The notes under the pieces were generated by a model that saw only the letters and a list, made by a program, of their open reading frames with translations, was not told the DNA's origin and ran no database searches. From Palsa-504 sp050011155 (lineage in GTDB: Bacteria > Actinomycetota > Actinomycetes > Streptosporangiales > Streptosporangiaceae), in NCBI GenBank assembly GCA_050011155.1, contig JBEKJP010000002.1, positions 1 to 64,000 on the forward strand: a DNA stretch of 64,000 nt. Direction: 5' to 3'. The translations under genes and the position numbers were made by a program. Below, piece after piece: positions 26,104-34,128 of the stretch (position 1 is its first letter; every line of letters begins with the position of its first letter).

Positions 26104-27714
26104 ATGGGTCTGGACCAGGACGCGGACGTCGACATCCTCATTGTCGGCGCCGGGGTGACCGGGATCTACCAGCTGTACCTGGCCCGCGAGGCGGGCTACT
26201 CGGTACAGCTGGTAGAGCAGGGCACCGGTGTCGGCGGTACCTGGTACTGGAACCGCTACCCCGGCTCGCGGTACGACTCCGAGAGCTACACCTACGGATA
26301 CTTCTTCTCGCAGGAGCTGTTCCAGGAGTGGGAGTGGACCGAGCACTTCGCCGGTCAGCCGGAGAACGAGCGCTACTTCAACCACGTGGTCGACAAGTTC
26401 GGCCTGCGCCGCCACATCCGGTTCCGCACTCGGGTGACCTCGGCCGTGTGGGACGGATCCTCGGCGACCTGGGCGGTGCAGGCGGACGGATACCGCGCCA
26501 GGGCCCGGTTCCTGGTCGCGGCGACGGGCGTGCTATCGGTCCCGTTCTACCCCGGCATTTCGGGGCGGGACAGCTTCCGCGGCGAGGCTTACCATACCGG
26601 CCTGTGGCCGAAGACCGAGGTGGACTTCGCGGGCAAGCGGGTCGCCGTCATCGGCACCGGGTCGAGCGGCGTCCAGGTCATCCCCGTGATCGCACCTGAG
26701 GTCGCCTCGCTGACCGTGTACCAGCGCACGCCGAACTGGGCCACCCCGCTCAACAACCGGCCGATCACGCCGCAGGAGCAGGCCGAGCTCAAGGCAGGCT
26801 TCGCGGCGATCCGCGACACCTGCGGCACGTCGCCGTCCGGGTTCCTGCACGTTCACTCGGATAAGGACACATTCGATGACTCGCCCGAGGAGCGGCAAGC
26901 CTTCTACGAGCGGGTCTGGCAGCTCGGCGGGTTCGGGAAGATCATCTCCAACTACCGGGACATGCCCCTCAACCCCGCCGCCAACGCCGAATGGTCGAAG
27001 TTCGTCGCGGACAAGATCCGCGCCGCCGTCACCGACCAGGCGACGGCGGAGAAGCTGATCCCCGCCGATCACGGCTACGCGGGGAAGCGGCCCCCGTACG
27101 TGACCGGCTACTACGAGACGTTCAACCGGCCCAACGTCGTGCTGGTCGACCTGAACGAGACGCCGATCACCGCGGTCACCGAGACCGGCATCGAGACCGC
27201 CGCCGGCTTGCGGGAGTTCGACATCATCGTGTGGGCGACCGGGTTCGACTTCGGTACCGGCGCGCTCAGTCGGCTCGGAGCCCGCGGGCGGGACGGCCTG
27301 CCGCTCGAGGAGTACTGGGCCGGCGGCCCGTTCACCTACCTCGGCCTGATGTGCCACCGCTTCCCGAACTTCTTCTTTCCCGGCGGCCCGCACGGCGCGG
27401 CGGGCAACAACCCGCGGTACTCGGGTGACCAGTCGGACTTCATCGCCGGCCTGATCGACTACGCCCGCGAGCACGGGCACCGGGTGACCGAGGTACCCAA
27501 GGCGCTGGAGGACGAGTGGACCACTATGGTCAACGAGGCCGCGGTCACCATGTCGCCGTTCAACGAGAAGAGCTATTTCTTCGGTGCCAACATCCCCGGG
27601 AAGGCCCGCGCCTTCCTGCTCAACTCCCTCGGGCGGCCCAAGCTGCTGGAGATGATGGAGACCACCGTCAAGAGCGACTACGCCGGGTTCTTTCCCGACT
27701 CGGAAGGGGAGTGA
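26104..27714 (+). CDS. Flavin-containing Baeyer-Villiger-type monooxygenase
   Basis: 536 residues from the ATG at 26104, 8 bp after GGAAG; an ATG at 26098 is alternative. The FAD motif VDILIVGAGVTGIYQLYLAR is at the N-terminus, followed by GVGGTWYWNRYPGSRYDSES. The BVMO fingerprint FRGEAYHTGLWP (F-x-G-x3-H-x3-W-P) is at about 157-168 and precedes the NADPH motif VAVIGTGSSGVQVI. ATGFDF closes the flavin domain. It should convert a ketone to an ester or lactone with NADPH and O2. It strongly implies a cyclic or branched ketone intermediate in this pathway, with the downstream hydrolase-like gene a candidate for opening the product. Confidence 0.93.
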   Translation: MGLDQDADVDILIVGAGVTGIYQLYLAREAGYSVQLVEQGTGVGGTWYWNRYPGSRYDSESYTYGYFFSQELFQEWEWTEHFAGQPENERYFNHVVDKFGLRRHIRFRTRVTSAVWDGSSATWAVQADGYRARARFLVAATGVLSVPFYPGISGRDSFRGEAYHTGLWPKTEVDFAGKRVAVIGTGSSGVQVIPVIAPEVASLTVYQRTPNWATPLNNRPITPQEQAELKAGFAAIRDTCGTSPSGFLHVHSDKDTFDDSPEERQAFYERVWQLGGFGKIISNYRDMPLNPAANAEWSKFVADKIRAAVTDQATAEKLIPADHGYAGKRPPYVTGYYETFNRPNVVLVDLNETPITAVTETGIETAAGLREFDIIVWATGFDFGTGALSRLGARGRDGLPLEEYWAGGPFTYLGLMCHRFPNFFFPGGPHGAAGNNPRYSGDQSDFIAGLIDYAREHGHRVTEVPKALEDEWTTMVNEAAVTMSPFNEKSYFFGANIPGKARAFLLNSLGRPKLLEMMETTVKSDYAGFFPDSEGE

Positions 27715-27717
27715 CCG

Positions 27718-28650
27718 ATGATCAGCTACGAATTCGACGGCCGGGTCGCGGTCGTCACCGGCGCGGGACGCGGCATCGGCCGGGCCTACGCGCTGCTGCT
27801 CGGCCAGCACGGCGCCAAGGTGGTGGTCAACGACCTCGGCGGCAGCACCAGGGGAACCGGGCACGACCCCGCGCCCGCCCAGGACGTGGCCGATCAGATC
27901 ACTAAGGCCGGGGGAACGGCGATCGCCGATTCCAGCGACGTGTCCACCGCCGAGGGCGGGCAGCGGGCCGTTGACGCCGCCGTGAGCGAGTTCGGGCGGG
28001 TCGACATCGTGGTCAACAACGCGGGCAACGTCATCTACGGCGGCCTGCCGGAGGTCGAGGTCAGCGTCCTCGACGCCGTCCTCGCGGTGCACGTCAGGGG
28101 CACCTTCAACGTCACCCGCGCCGCCTGGCCGCACATGCTGGCGCAGAACTACGGCCGGGTGGTGCTGACCGGCTCCACCGGGATGTTCGGCATGCCGGAC
28201 AACCTCAGCTATGCCACCGCCAAGTCAGCCATGATCGGCATGGCCCAGAGCATGACCGTGTCCGCCGGCGATCGCGACATCAAGGTCAACGTGATCGCGC
28301 CGCACGCGTGGACGCGGATGGCGGGCGACCCGTCCGAGGGCATGGACGAACTGCGCAAGGCGCGGCCGGCCGGGGTGCCTCGGCACATGGAACCCGAGTT
28401 GGTCGCTCCGATGGCCGCCTTCCTGGCTCACGAGAGCTGCCCGGTGAGCGCCGGTGTCTATCTGGCCGGGGCGGGCCGGTTCGCCCGCCTGTACGTCGCC
28501 GTGACCAACGGCTACCTCTACCCCGGTGACGAGGTGCCCGCGATCGAGGACGTCGCCGCCAACTGGGCGGTGATTAACGACGAGGCCGGCTACTACGTGC
28601 CCACGAGCACCCTCGACGCCTCCGCTCACTACATGTCCCACCAGTTCTGA
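27718..28650 (+). CDS. SDR, HSD17B4/MFE-2-like 3-hydroxyacyl-CoA dehydrogenase type
   Basis: 310 residues, 3 bp after the monooxygenase. VAVVTGAGRGIGRAYALLLG gives the Rossmann motif, VNDLGGSTRGTG is typical of peroxisomal-type multifunctional enzyme dehydrogenase domains, then VVNNAGN, YATAKSAMIGMAQ and a long C-terminal extension. The catalytic Tyr and Lys (Y-x3-K) are in SYATAKSAM. It could oxidise a hydroxyacyl-CoA or a secondary alcohol to the ketone used by the Baeyer-Villiger enzyme. Confidence 0.9.
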   Translation: MISYEFDGRVAVVTGAGRGIGRAYALLLGQHGAKVVVNDLGGSTRGTGHDPAPAQDVADQITKAGGTAIADSSDVSTAEGGQRAVDAAVSEFGRVDIVVNNAGNVIYGGLPEVEVSVLDAVLAVHVRGTFNVTRAAWPHMLAQNYGRVVLTGSTGMFGMPDNLSYATAKSAMIGMAQSMTVSAGDRDIKVNVIAPHAWTRMAGDPSEGMDELRKARPAGVPRHMEPELVAPMAAFLAHESCPVSAGVYLAGAGRFARLYVAVTNGYLYPGDEVPAIEDVAANWAVINDEAGYYVPTSTLDASAHYMSHQF

Positions 28651-28660
28651 AGGGGAGAAC

Positions 28661-29596
28661 ATGACCGACACCACTGTCTGGCCGCATCACGAACTCGGCA
28701 AGGAACTGTCCAACTGGGGCCGTTGGGGCGACGACGACCAGATCGGCACGCTCAACTTCATAACCCCGGAGAAACTGGTCAGCTCGGCCCAGCTGGTGCG
28801 CACCGGCAAGACCATCGACTGCGGTATCCCGTTCGATAAGGACGGCCCGTTCCCGCCCGGCGGGTGGCGGCGCAACCCGCACCACGTGTTCACGCTGCTG
28901 CCGTCCGACTCGTCCTACGCCAAGGACGGGCAGATCGCAGCGGACGACATCATCATCATGGGCCTGCAGGCCTCCACTCAGTGGGACGGCCTGGCCCACG
29001 TCGGCTACGAGGGTTTCTTCTACAACGGCGTGCCTGCCGGGGCGGTCAACAATTTCCAGGGCGCGTCTAAGAACGACATCGCCCAGGTAGCCACCAAGCT
29101 CGTGTCGCGCGGCGTACTGCTCGACATCGCCGGGCTGAAGGGCGTGGAGGTGCTGCCGGACTCCTACGAGATCACCACCGCCGACGTCGAGGCGGCCCAG
29201 GAGCGGCAGGGCGTGCGGGTCGAGTCCGGCGACATCGCGTGCATCCGCACCGGCTGGACCAAGTACTTCCGCGAGGGCGACCGGCAGAAGTACGTGGGCC
29301 CGACGCCCGGCCCCGGCCTGGACCTGTGCCGGTGGATCCACGACAGCGAGATCGCCGCGCTGGCCCTGGACCAGTCCAACGGCGAGGTCTGGCCCAGCCC
29401 GGTGCCCAACGCCACCATCCCGGTGCACCAGGTGATGATCCGCGACATCGGGCTGACTCTGGGCGAGATGTTCGACTTCGAGGCGCTGAAGGCCGACTGC
29501 GACGCCGACGGTGTATGGGAGTTCCTCTTCGTCGCCCCCGGCCTCCTGGTTACCGGCGCGGTCGGCACGCCGCTTAGCCCCGTCGCGATCAAGTGA
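28661..29596 (+). CDS. Cyclase-family metal-dependent hydrolase
   Basis: 311 residues behind AAGGGGAG. It starts with SNWGRWGDDDQIGTLNFITP, a block common to the Cyclase/KynB-like family, and has STQWDGLAHVGYEG at the place of the HxGTHxDxPxH metal motif; Asp and the last His are kept. GVLLDIAGLKGVEVLP and CIRTGWTKYF follow. Members hydrolyse amides, esters or lactones using a metal. After the Baeyer-Villiger enzyme it is the obvious lactone/ester hydrolase candidate. The stop overlaps the next start (GTGA). Confidence 0.88.
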   Translation: MTDTTVWPHHELGKELSNWGRWGDDDQIGTLNFITPEKLVSSAQLVRTGKTIDCGIPFDKDGPFPPGGWRRNPHHVFTLLPSDSSYAKDGQIAADDIIIMGLQASTQWDGLAHVGYEGFFYNGVPAGAVNNFQGASKNDIAQVATKLVSRGVLLDIAGLKGVEVLPDSYEITTADVEAAQERQGVRVESGDIACIRTGWTKYFREGDRQKYVGPTPGPGLDLCRWIHDSEIAALALDQSNGEVWPSPVPNATIPVHQVMIRDIGLTLGEMFDFEALKADCDADGVWEFLFVAPGLLVTGAVGTPLSPVAIK

Positions 29597-30000
29597 TCAC
29601 CTACCCGGAGGTGTTCGCGGGCGTCTACGCCACCGTCGCCGCCCACGCGCAGCACCAGGACGCGGGCTATACCGACGGCATCATGGCGCTCTACACGCCG
29701 GACGCCGTCCTCGAGGTCCCCGGGATGGGCGTCTACGAGGGTGCCGGCATGATCCGCGACGCCTGGGACGGCTGGAAGCCCGCGGGGCTCCAGCGCCATA
29801 TGCCGGTCAACATCGTCATCACCGACTGGGGTGACGAGGAGGCCCGCGCGACCACCGACGTCGTGTTCCTCTCCCAGGGCGCCAACGGCTGGTCGGTCCA
29901 GATCGTTGCCCGCTACCACGACGTGTTCCGCCGGACAGGCGGCAAGTGGCTGCTCAGCCGCCGGGCCGATGAGTACGTCGGCTGGCAGCCGCCCGGCTGA
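29593..30000 (+). CDS. NTF2-like / SnoaL-like small protein
   Basis: 135 residues from a GTG overlapping the previous stop. FAGVYATVAAHAQHQDAGYT, IMALYTPDAVLEVPGMGVYE and a C-terminal VFRRTGGKWLLSRRADEY fit the cone-shaped NTF2 fold (DUF4440/SnoaL type), used by ketosteroid isomerases, dehydratases and small accessory enzymes. I cannot tell isomerase from dehydratase. It is translationally coupled to the hydrolase, so it likely acts on the same intermediate. Confidence 0.8.
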   Translation: MITYPEVFAGVYATVAAHAQHQDAGYTDGIMALYTPDAVLEVPGMGVYEGAGMIRDAWDGWKPAGLQRHMPVNIVITDWGDEEARATTDVVFLSQGANGWSVQIVARYHDVFRRTGGKWLLSRRADEYVGWQPPG

Positions 30001-30088
30001 CCGCGGTCCGCGGAACCGGGACGCGCGAGGGGCCGTGCCCGCGCCATGGCCGGCCCCTGGTGCCCGCAGCGGATAGAAAGGACAACCC

Positions 30089-30625
30089 ATGACCCTCAGC
30101 GGCCAAGACGACATGACGGGGACTGCCTTCCTGGTCCTGGACTACGCGTCGTACATCGTGGAGAACTTCAGCCACGATGCCGGCGTCGCCCAGCAGGCGG
30201 CGGCCGCACTGGCGGCGGCCCGCCAGGCCGGCCTGCCGGTCATCTACGTGGTGCCGGACGGGATGCAGGACCAGGTTCACCCGCTGGTGGCGCCAGCGGC
30301 GGGCGAGCCGGTGCTCGGCAAGACCTCGCTGAGCGCCTTCGCCACCACCAACCTGGACGAGATGCTGCGGAAATCGGGCATCGGGCAGCTCATCATCGTC
30401 GGCGTGGCGACCTCGGGAACCGTCCTCTCGACAACCCGGTGGGCGGTCGATATCGGGTACCGGGTCACCGTGTGCGCCGACGCCTGTGCCGATATGGACC
30501 CGGGCGCGCACGCCGCGCTGGTCGACGAGAGCATTTTCCCGCGGAGCTGGCTCGGCCTGTGGCGCATCGCCCGGGTACTGCCCGTGGCGCAGGTCGCCGA
30601 GCTGAGCAGCTCATGCATCCGGTAG
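30089..30625 (+). CDS. Isochorismatase-like protein lacking the nucleophilic cysteine
   Basis: 178 residues behind GAAAGGACAA. The alpha/beta fold is marked by FLVLDYASYIVEN (catalytic Asp), VPVIYVVPDG-like text near 50 and LIIVGVATSGTVLSTTRWAV. The loop that usually reads GxATSxC or GV(A/C)TxxC has Thr (SGTVL) where the nucleophilic Cys normally lies. The Lys of GEPVLGKTSLSAF is kept. Members of this subfamily without Cys exist, so it may be a non-hydrolytic or Mg-isochorismatase-like protein. It is the last gene of the catabolic run. Confidence 0.85.
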   Translation: MTLSGQDDMTGTAFLVLDYASYIVENFSHDAGVAQQAAAALAAARQAGLPVIYVVPDGMQDQVHPLVAPAAGEPVLGKTSLSAFATTNLDEMLRKSGIGQLIIVGVATSGTVLSTTRWAVDIGYRVTVCADACADMDPGAHAALVDESIFPRSWLGLWRIARVLPVAQVAELSSSCIR

Positions 30626-30648
30626 ATACCGCCGGCCCGCGCGGGTGC

Positions 30649-30727
30649 CTGGACCCGGACACCACCAACTGCGTGATCAAGGCCTGCCAGAACGATTCGC
30701 TATGGTCGGGCCCGCGGCGAATGCCCT
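30649..30727 (+). pseudogene. Stub of a second solute-binding lipoprotein gene
   Basis: DNA from about 30655 reads TTNCVIKACQND in frame, the same words as in the binding protein at about 19069-19100. It stays similar but with a 1-bp shift (GATTCGC against GACTTCGCC), then TGGTCGG and GCGAATGCCCTA match the VGTSANAL region. Only about 75 bp survive. It lies between the isochorismatase stop and the end of the opposing aldolase, and may share its last two bases. Confidence 0.7.
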
Positions 30728-31517
30728 ACTGGGCGAAGACGGACCCAGCCGCCCGCTCCAGTCGGCGCAGCAGGGCGGGCCATTCGATTCCCGAGCCGAG
30801 CTGGCTCTTCCACTGGCGCGCGGTCAGCTCGATGGTCTCCCGCGGCGGGATGATCAGCGGCTGCCCGGTGGCCTGGGCCAGCAGCTGGCTTCGGGCTGCC
30901 TTCTCCAGGTAGAACATCTCGATGAAGGCCTGCGCCACGCTCGAGCCGACGGTCAGGCTGCCGTGATTGCGCAAGATCATCACCGCACTGTCGCCGAGGT
31001 CCGCGATGAGCCGCACCCGCTCACCGCTGGACAGCGCTATGCCCTCGTAGTCGTGGTAGCTGATCCGGCCGTACAGGCGCATGGCGTGCTGGGTCAGCGG
31101 TAGCAGGCCCTCCGGCAGCGCCGACAGGGCCATCTGCGCTTCGGTGTGCAGGTGCATGACGCAGCCGGCGTCCTCCCGGGTCGAGTGGATCGCGCCGTGG
31201 ATGACGAAGCCGGCCGCGTTCGGCTCGTACCCGCCGCTGTCGCCGATGACGTTCCCGTCCAAGTCGATCTTGATAAGACTGGACGCGGTGATCTCGTCGA
31301 ACCCCATGCCGAGGGGATTGACCAGGAAGTGGTGGTCCGGCCCGGGAACCCGGGCGGAGATGTGCGTGTACACCAGGTCGTCCCAGCCGGACAGCGCGCA
31401 CAGCCGGTAGGCGGCGGCCAGATCGCACCGTACCGCTACCTCGGCCGGGCTGCGTTCCCCGGTCTCGGCGAGATGGCTGGCGTGCAGGCGGAAGTCGGTG
31501 TAGACGGTCTCGCTCAT
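30726..31517 (-). CDS. Class II aldolase/adducin-family protein
   Basis: 263 residues from the ATG at 31517 behind AGGAGCG. It has DLVYTHISARVPGPDHHFLV, NPLGMGFDEI, the zinc-ligand block AGCVMHLHTEAQMALSAL and VMILRNHGSLTVGSSVAQA. These are the fuculose-aldolase/adducin-type signatures; His in HLHT and NHG bind Zn. It cleaves or decarboxylates a small oxygenated substrate, or acts as an epimerase. It is convergent with the catabolic run and not part of its transcript. Confidence 0.9.
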   Translation of the reverse strand: MSETVYTDFRLHASHLAETGERSPAEVAVRCDLAAAYRLCALSGWDDLVYTHISARVPGPDHHFLVNPLGMGFDEITASSLIKIDLDGNVIGDSGGYEPNAAGFVIHGAIHSTREDAGCVMHLHTEAQMALSALPEGLLPLTQHAMRLYGRISYHDYEGIALSSGERVRLIADLGDSAVMILRNHGSLTVGSSVAQAFIEMFYLEKAARSQLLAQATGQPLIIPPRETIELTARQWKSQLGSGIEWPALLRRLERAAGSVFAQ

Positions 31518-31871
31518 GCGGCGCTCCTGCGTTGATTCGGTCGCCCCGTGGCTGGGACTGCGGACCACGGCACCGAGCCGTGACCTCAGCGTTTCATATA
31601 CCGACCGATCAGTCCAGAAACGCTGCCGTCACGGCCCGCTAGCCGCGGGCCGTTCACGCCAGGGTTCTCCGCCCGGGCCGGGTGCCAGAGCACGCCGGCC
31701 GCTCCCCGCTCCCGGGCGACCTGGCCACCAGCTCACCCGGGACGATAACCACCTTGCCTGCCAGCCCGGTCGACATCGCCTCGCCTTACCAAACCTAGGC
31801 CTGTGTCCCGTTGAGGCCATATCAGTATGATGAAGTAACTGAAAATACTTAATAAACGGGAAGGGCAGGCG
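31518..31871. other. Divergent intergenic region
   Basis: About 350 bp between the aldolase and the acyl-CoA dehydrogenase. Near 31602-31618 is ACCGACCGATCAGTC, which looks like a TetR-type site. The last 60 bp are strongly AT-rich (AGTAACTGAAAATACTT around 31834) and include TATGAT at 31826-31831, a possible -10 for the dehydrogenase. No gene is seen. Confidence 0.45.
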
Positions 31872-33023
31872 ATGTCGGCGCTCCTCAACGAGGACGAACG
31901 CGCACTGCGCGACGCAGTACGGTCCTTTCTCGGCAGGAAAGTGGTGCCCCTGGTGGCGGCGCACGAGCAGGCGCGGACGTTTCCGTGGGAGCTGCTGCCG
32001 CAGCTCTATGACTTCGGATACGTCCGGGGCGGCGTGCCCGAGGCGGCCGGGGGCGACGAGCTGCCGATGATGATGCAGGCGATCCTGATGGAGGAGGCCG
32101 GCCGCTGCTGGGGGTCACTGCGCACCACCCTCAACGTGCAGGGCATGGTGGCCCGGGTCCTCGCCGCGGCCGCCGACGCCGGCCAGGCCGAACGATTCCT
32201 GCGGCCGATGCTCGATGGCCGACGGTTCGGCTGGTTCGGGCTGACCGAGCCCGACGCGGGCTCGGACGCCGGCGCGCTGCGGACTACGGCCAGGCGCGTC
32301 GGCGACGGCTACGTGGTGAACGGCAGCAAGCTTTACATCACCAATGCCCTGAGCTGCGATTTTGGCATCCTGTTCGCCCGGGTAGTGGACGAGGACGGCA
32401 CCGATCGCGGGGTGACCGGCCTGCTGGTCGACGCGGCCGAGTCCCGATTCGGCGTGCACGATATCCCGCATATGCCGCTCCGGTCGACAACCAGCTGCGA
32501 GCTGACGTTCGACGACACCCGGGTGCCGCCCGGCAACGTGCTCGGCACGCTGGGCGGCGGCCTGTCGCTCGGCATGGCGGCCATCAACGCCGGTCGCCTC
32601 AACATGGCGATGGGCGCGGTCGGGCTATCCCAGGCGTGCCTGGAAGAGTCGGTCAGGTTCTGCCGCCGGCGCGAGCAGTTCGGCAAGCCCATCGCCGGAT
32701 TCCAGCTGGTCCAGCAAATGGTGGTGGAGATCGCGACCTTGACCGAGACGAGCAGGCTGCTCGGCTACCACGCCGCCAGGACCATCGACGCGGGCGAACC
32801 GGGGCGCTACGAGTGCTCGATGGCCAAGTACTACTGCGGCGAGTCGGCCGGCCGCGTGGCGACCCTGGCCCTGCAACTGCACGGCGGAGCCGGGCTGATG
32901 GAGGAATCGCCGGTCGAGCGTTACTTCCGTGACGCCCGCGAGGCCACGATCCCGGAGGGAACCAGCCAGATCCAGATCCTGCAGCTCGGTAAGGCGCTTC
33001 TCGGCCATTCGGCGCTGCGCTGA
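31872..33023 (+). CDS. Acyl-CoA dehydrogenase
   Basis: 383 residues behind GGGAAGGG. The FAD/acyl region GWFGLTEPDAGSDAGALRTT, the GSKLYITNALSCDFG strand, LDVARV-like GRLNMAMGAVGLSQACLEES, REQFGKPIAGFQLVQQM and the C-terminal LQLHGGAGLMEESPVERYFR are all present. The catalytic Glu region ATIPEGTSQIQILQLG is kept. It should oxidise an acyl-CoA to its enoyl-CoA with electrons to ETF. It is monocistronic by spacing. Confidence 0.93.
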   Translation: MSALLNEDERALRDAVRSFLGRKVVPLVAAHEQARTFPWELLPQLYDFGYVRGGVPEAAGGDELPMMMQAILMEEAGRCWGSLRTTLNVQGMVARVLAAAADAGQAERFLRPMLDGRRFGWFGLTEPDAGSDAGALRTTARRVGDGYVVNGSKLYITNALSCDFGILFARVVDEDGTDRGVTGLLVDAAESRFGVHDIPHMPLRSTTSCELTFDDTRVPPGNVLGTLGGGLSLGMAAINAGRLNMAMGAVGLSQACLEESVRFCRRREQFGKPIAGFQLVQQMVVEIATLTETSRLLGYHAARTIDAGEPGRYECSMAKYYCGESAGRVATLALQLHGGAGLMEESPVERYFRDAREATIPEGTSQIQILQLGKALLGHSALR

Positions 33024-33056
33024 GCGTAGTTGCGATTATCTAGCCATCTCGCTATA

Positions 33057-33068
33057 TTAGTTAAACAA
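33057..33068 (+). promoter_or_regulatory. TTAGTTAAACAA motif, left flank of the 33-36 kb gene group
   Basis: An AT-rich element just before the enoyl-CoA-hydratase stub. The inverse sequence TTATTTAACTAA at 36180-36191 marks the other side of the group. The two agree at 11 of 12 positions when one is reverse-complemented, so they may be sites of one regulator. Confidence 0.45.
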
Positions 33069-33104
33069 ATAGACTTTCGGCGCTTACCGGGAGCCTGATC
33101 ACGC

Positions 33105-33342
33105 ATGTCATCAGCAGCCGGCCTATCGGCAGCACCCGAGGACGTTCTGGTCCGCCGCGACAACGGGGTCCTGATCGTTACCAGCAACCGGCCGCAGCAG
33201 CGGAACGCCGTCAACGGCGCTGTATCGGCCGGAATCGGCCGCGCACTCGACCTACCTGGGGCCGGTGTTCGCGTCGCGGGACGCGGCCGAGGGCGTCGCC
33301 GCCCTCCGCGAGCGCCGCGGCCCAGTCTGGCAGGACCGGTGA
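33105..33342 (+). pseudogene. Enoyl-CoA hydratase, centre deleted
   Basis: The ATG at 33105 begins an ECH N-terminus, EDVLVRRDNGVLIVTSNRPQ followed by QRNAVNGAVSAGIGRAL. After about 47 residues the frame changes and the DNA reads YLGPVFASRDAAEGVAALRE then RRGPVWQDR and a stop at 33340-33342, a typical ECH C-terminus. About 180 central residues, including the oxyanion hole and catalytic Glu, are gone. In the upper frame translation would continue into the SDR, creating a non-natural fusion. Confidence 0.85.
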
Positions 33343-34097
33343 CCGGCGGCATGCACCAGGGCAAGGTGGCGGTGATCACCGGCGGCGGCCGCGGCTTCGG
33401 CAAGGCCTTCGGGACGGCGCTGGCGGCCCGCGGCGCCCACGTGGTGCTGGCCGACCTCGACGGCACCGCCGCCGAGGGGGCCGCGGCGGAGATCGCGGGC
33501 CAGGGCGGGAGCGCTTCCGGCGCGGCCTGCGACGTCGCCGACGAGGCGGGCGTTGCGGCGGTGATCGGTGCGGTGGCAGAGCAGCACGGCGGTGTCGACA
33601 TCCTCGTCAACAACGCCGGACTGCATTCGGCCGCCTACAACAAGCCCTCGGCCGAACTCGGCATCGCCAGCCTGCGGCGGCTGTTCGACGTCAACGTCAT
33701 GGGCATCTACATCTGCTCGCTGGCGGCCCGGCCGGCGATGAGCGGCCGGGTCGGCGCAGCCGTCGTCAACATCTCGTCGTCCGCGGCGTATGCCAGCCGG
33801 ACGGCCTACGGCGTCTCCAAGCTCGCCGTCCGCGGCGTGACCACCCAGCTGGCGCGCGAGTTCGCCGCCGACGGCATCCGAGTGAACGCGATCGCGCCTG
33901 GGCTGATCTTCACCGACACGATCCGGGCGGAACTGGCCCCCGACGAGGTGGCCCGGGTTATGGGCCAGCAGATCCTGCCGCGTGAAGGCGAGGAGCAGGA
34001 CATCGTGGACGCGCTGCTGTTCCTGGTCTCTCCGGCGGCTTCGTTCGTGACCGGGGAGACACTGCGCGTCACCGGCGGCTTCGCGCTCTCGGTCTGA
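33339..34097 (+). CDS. SDR family oxidoreductase
   Basis: 252 residues from the GTG at 33339, which overlaps the hydratase stop (GTGA); an ATG at 33351 gives 248. KVAVITGGGRGFGKAFGTAL, LADLDG, DILVNNAGLHSAA, SRTAYGVSKLAVRGVTTQLA and a final VTGETLRVTGGFALSV are standard. D after beta-2 suggests NAD(H). A much longer frame exists upstream but its first 78 residues are hydratase debris. Confidence 0.88.
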   Translation: MTGGMHQGKVAVITGGGRGFGKAFGTALAARGAHVVLADLDGTAAEGAAAEIAGQGGSASGAACDVADEAGVAAVIGAVAEQHGGVDILVNNAGLHSAAYNKPSAELGIASLRRLFDVNVMGIYICSLAARPAMSGRVGAAVVNISSSAAYASRTAYGVSKLAVRGVTTQLAREFAADGIRVNAIAPGLIFTDTIRAELAPDEVARVMGQQILPREGEEQDIVDALLFLVSPAASFVTGETLRVTGGFALSV

Positions 34098-34128
34098 CCA
34101 GGAAACGCTCACTGGAAGGAATCAGCTC

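Noticed and set aside
26533..28134. 533-codon minus-strand frame opposite the Baeyer-Villiger monooxygenase and SDR
   Set aside because: It spans two real genes with clear flavin and SDR motifs and has no motif of its own.
33105..34097. A genuine 330-residue hydratase-SDR fusion protein
   Set aside because: The hydratase C-terminus with stop is present in a second frame before the SDR, so the long frame is a by-product of the deletion.
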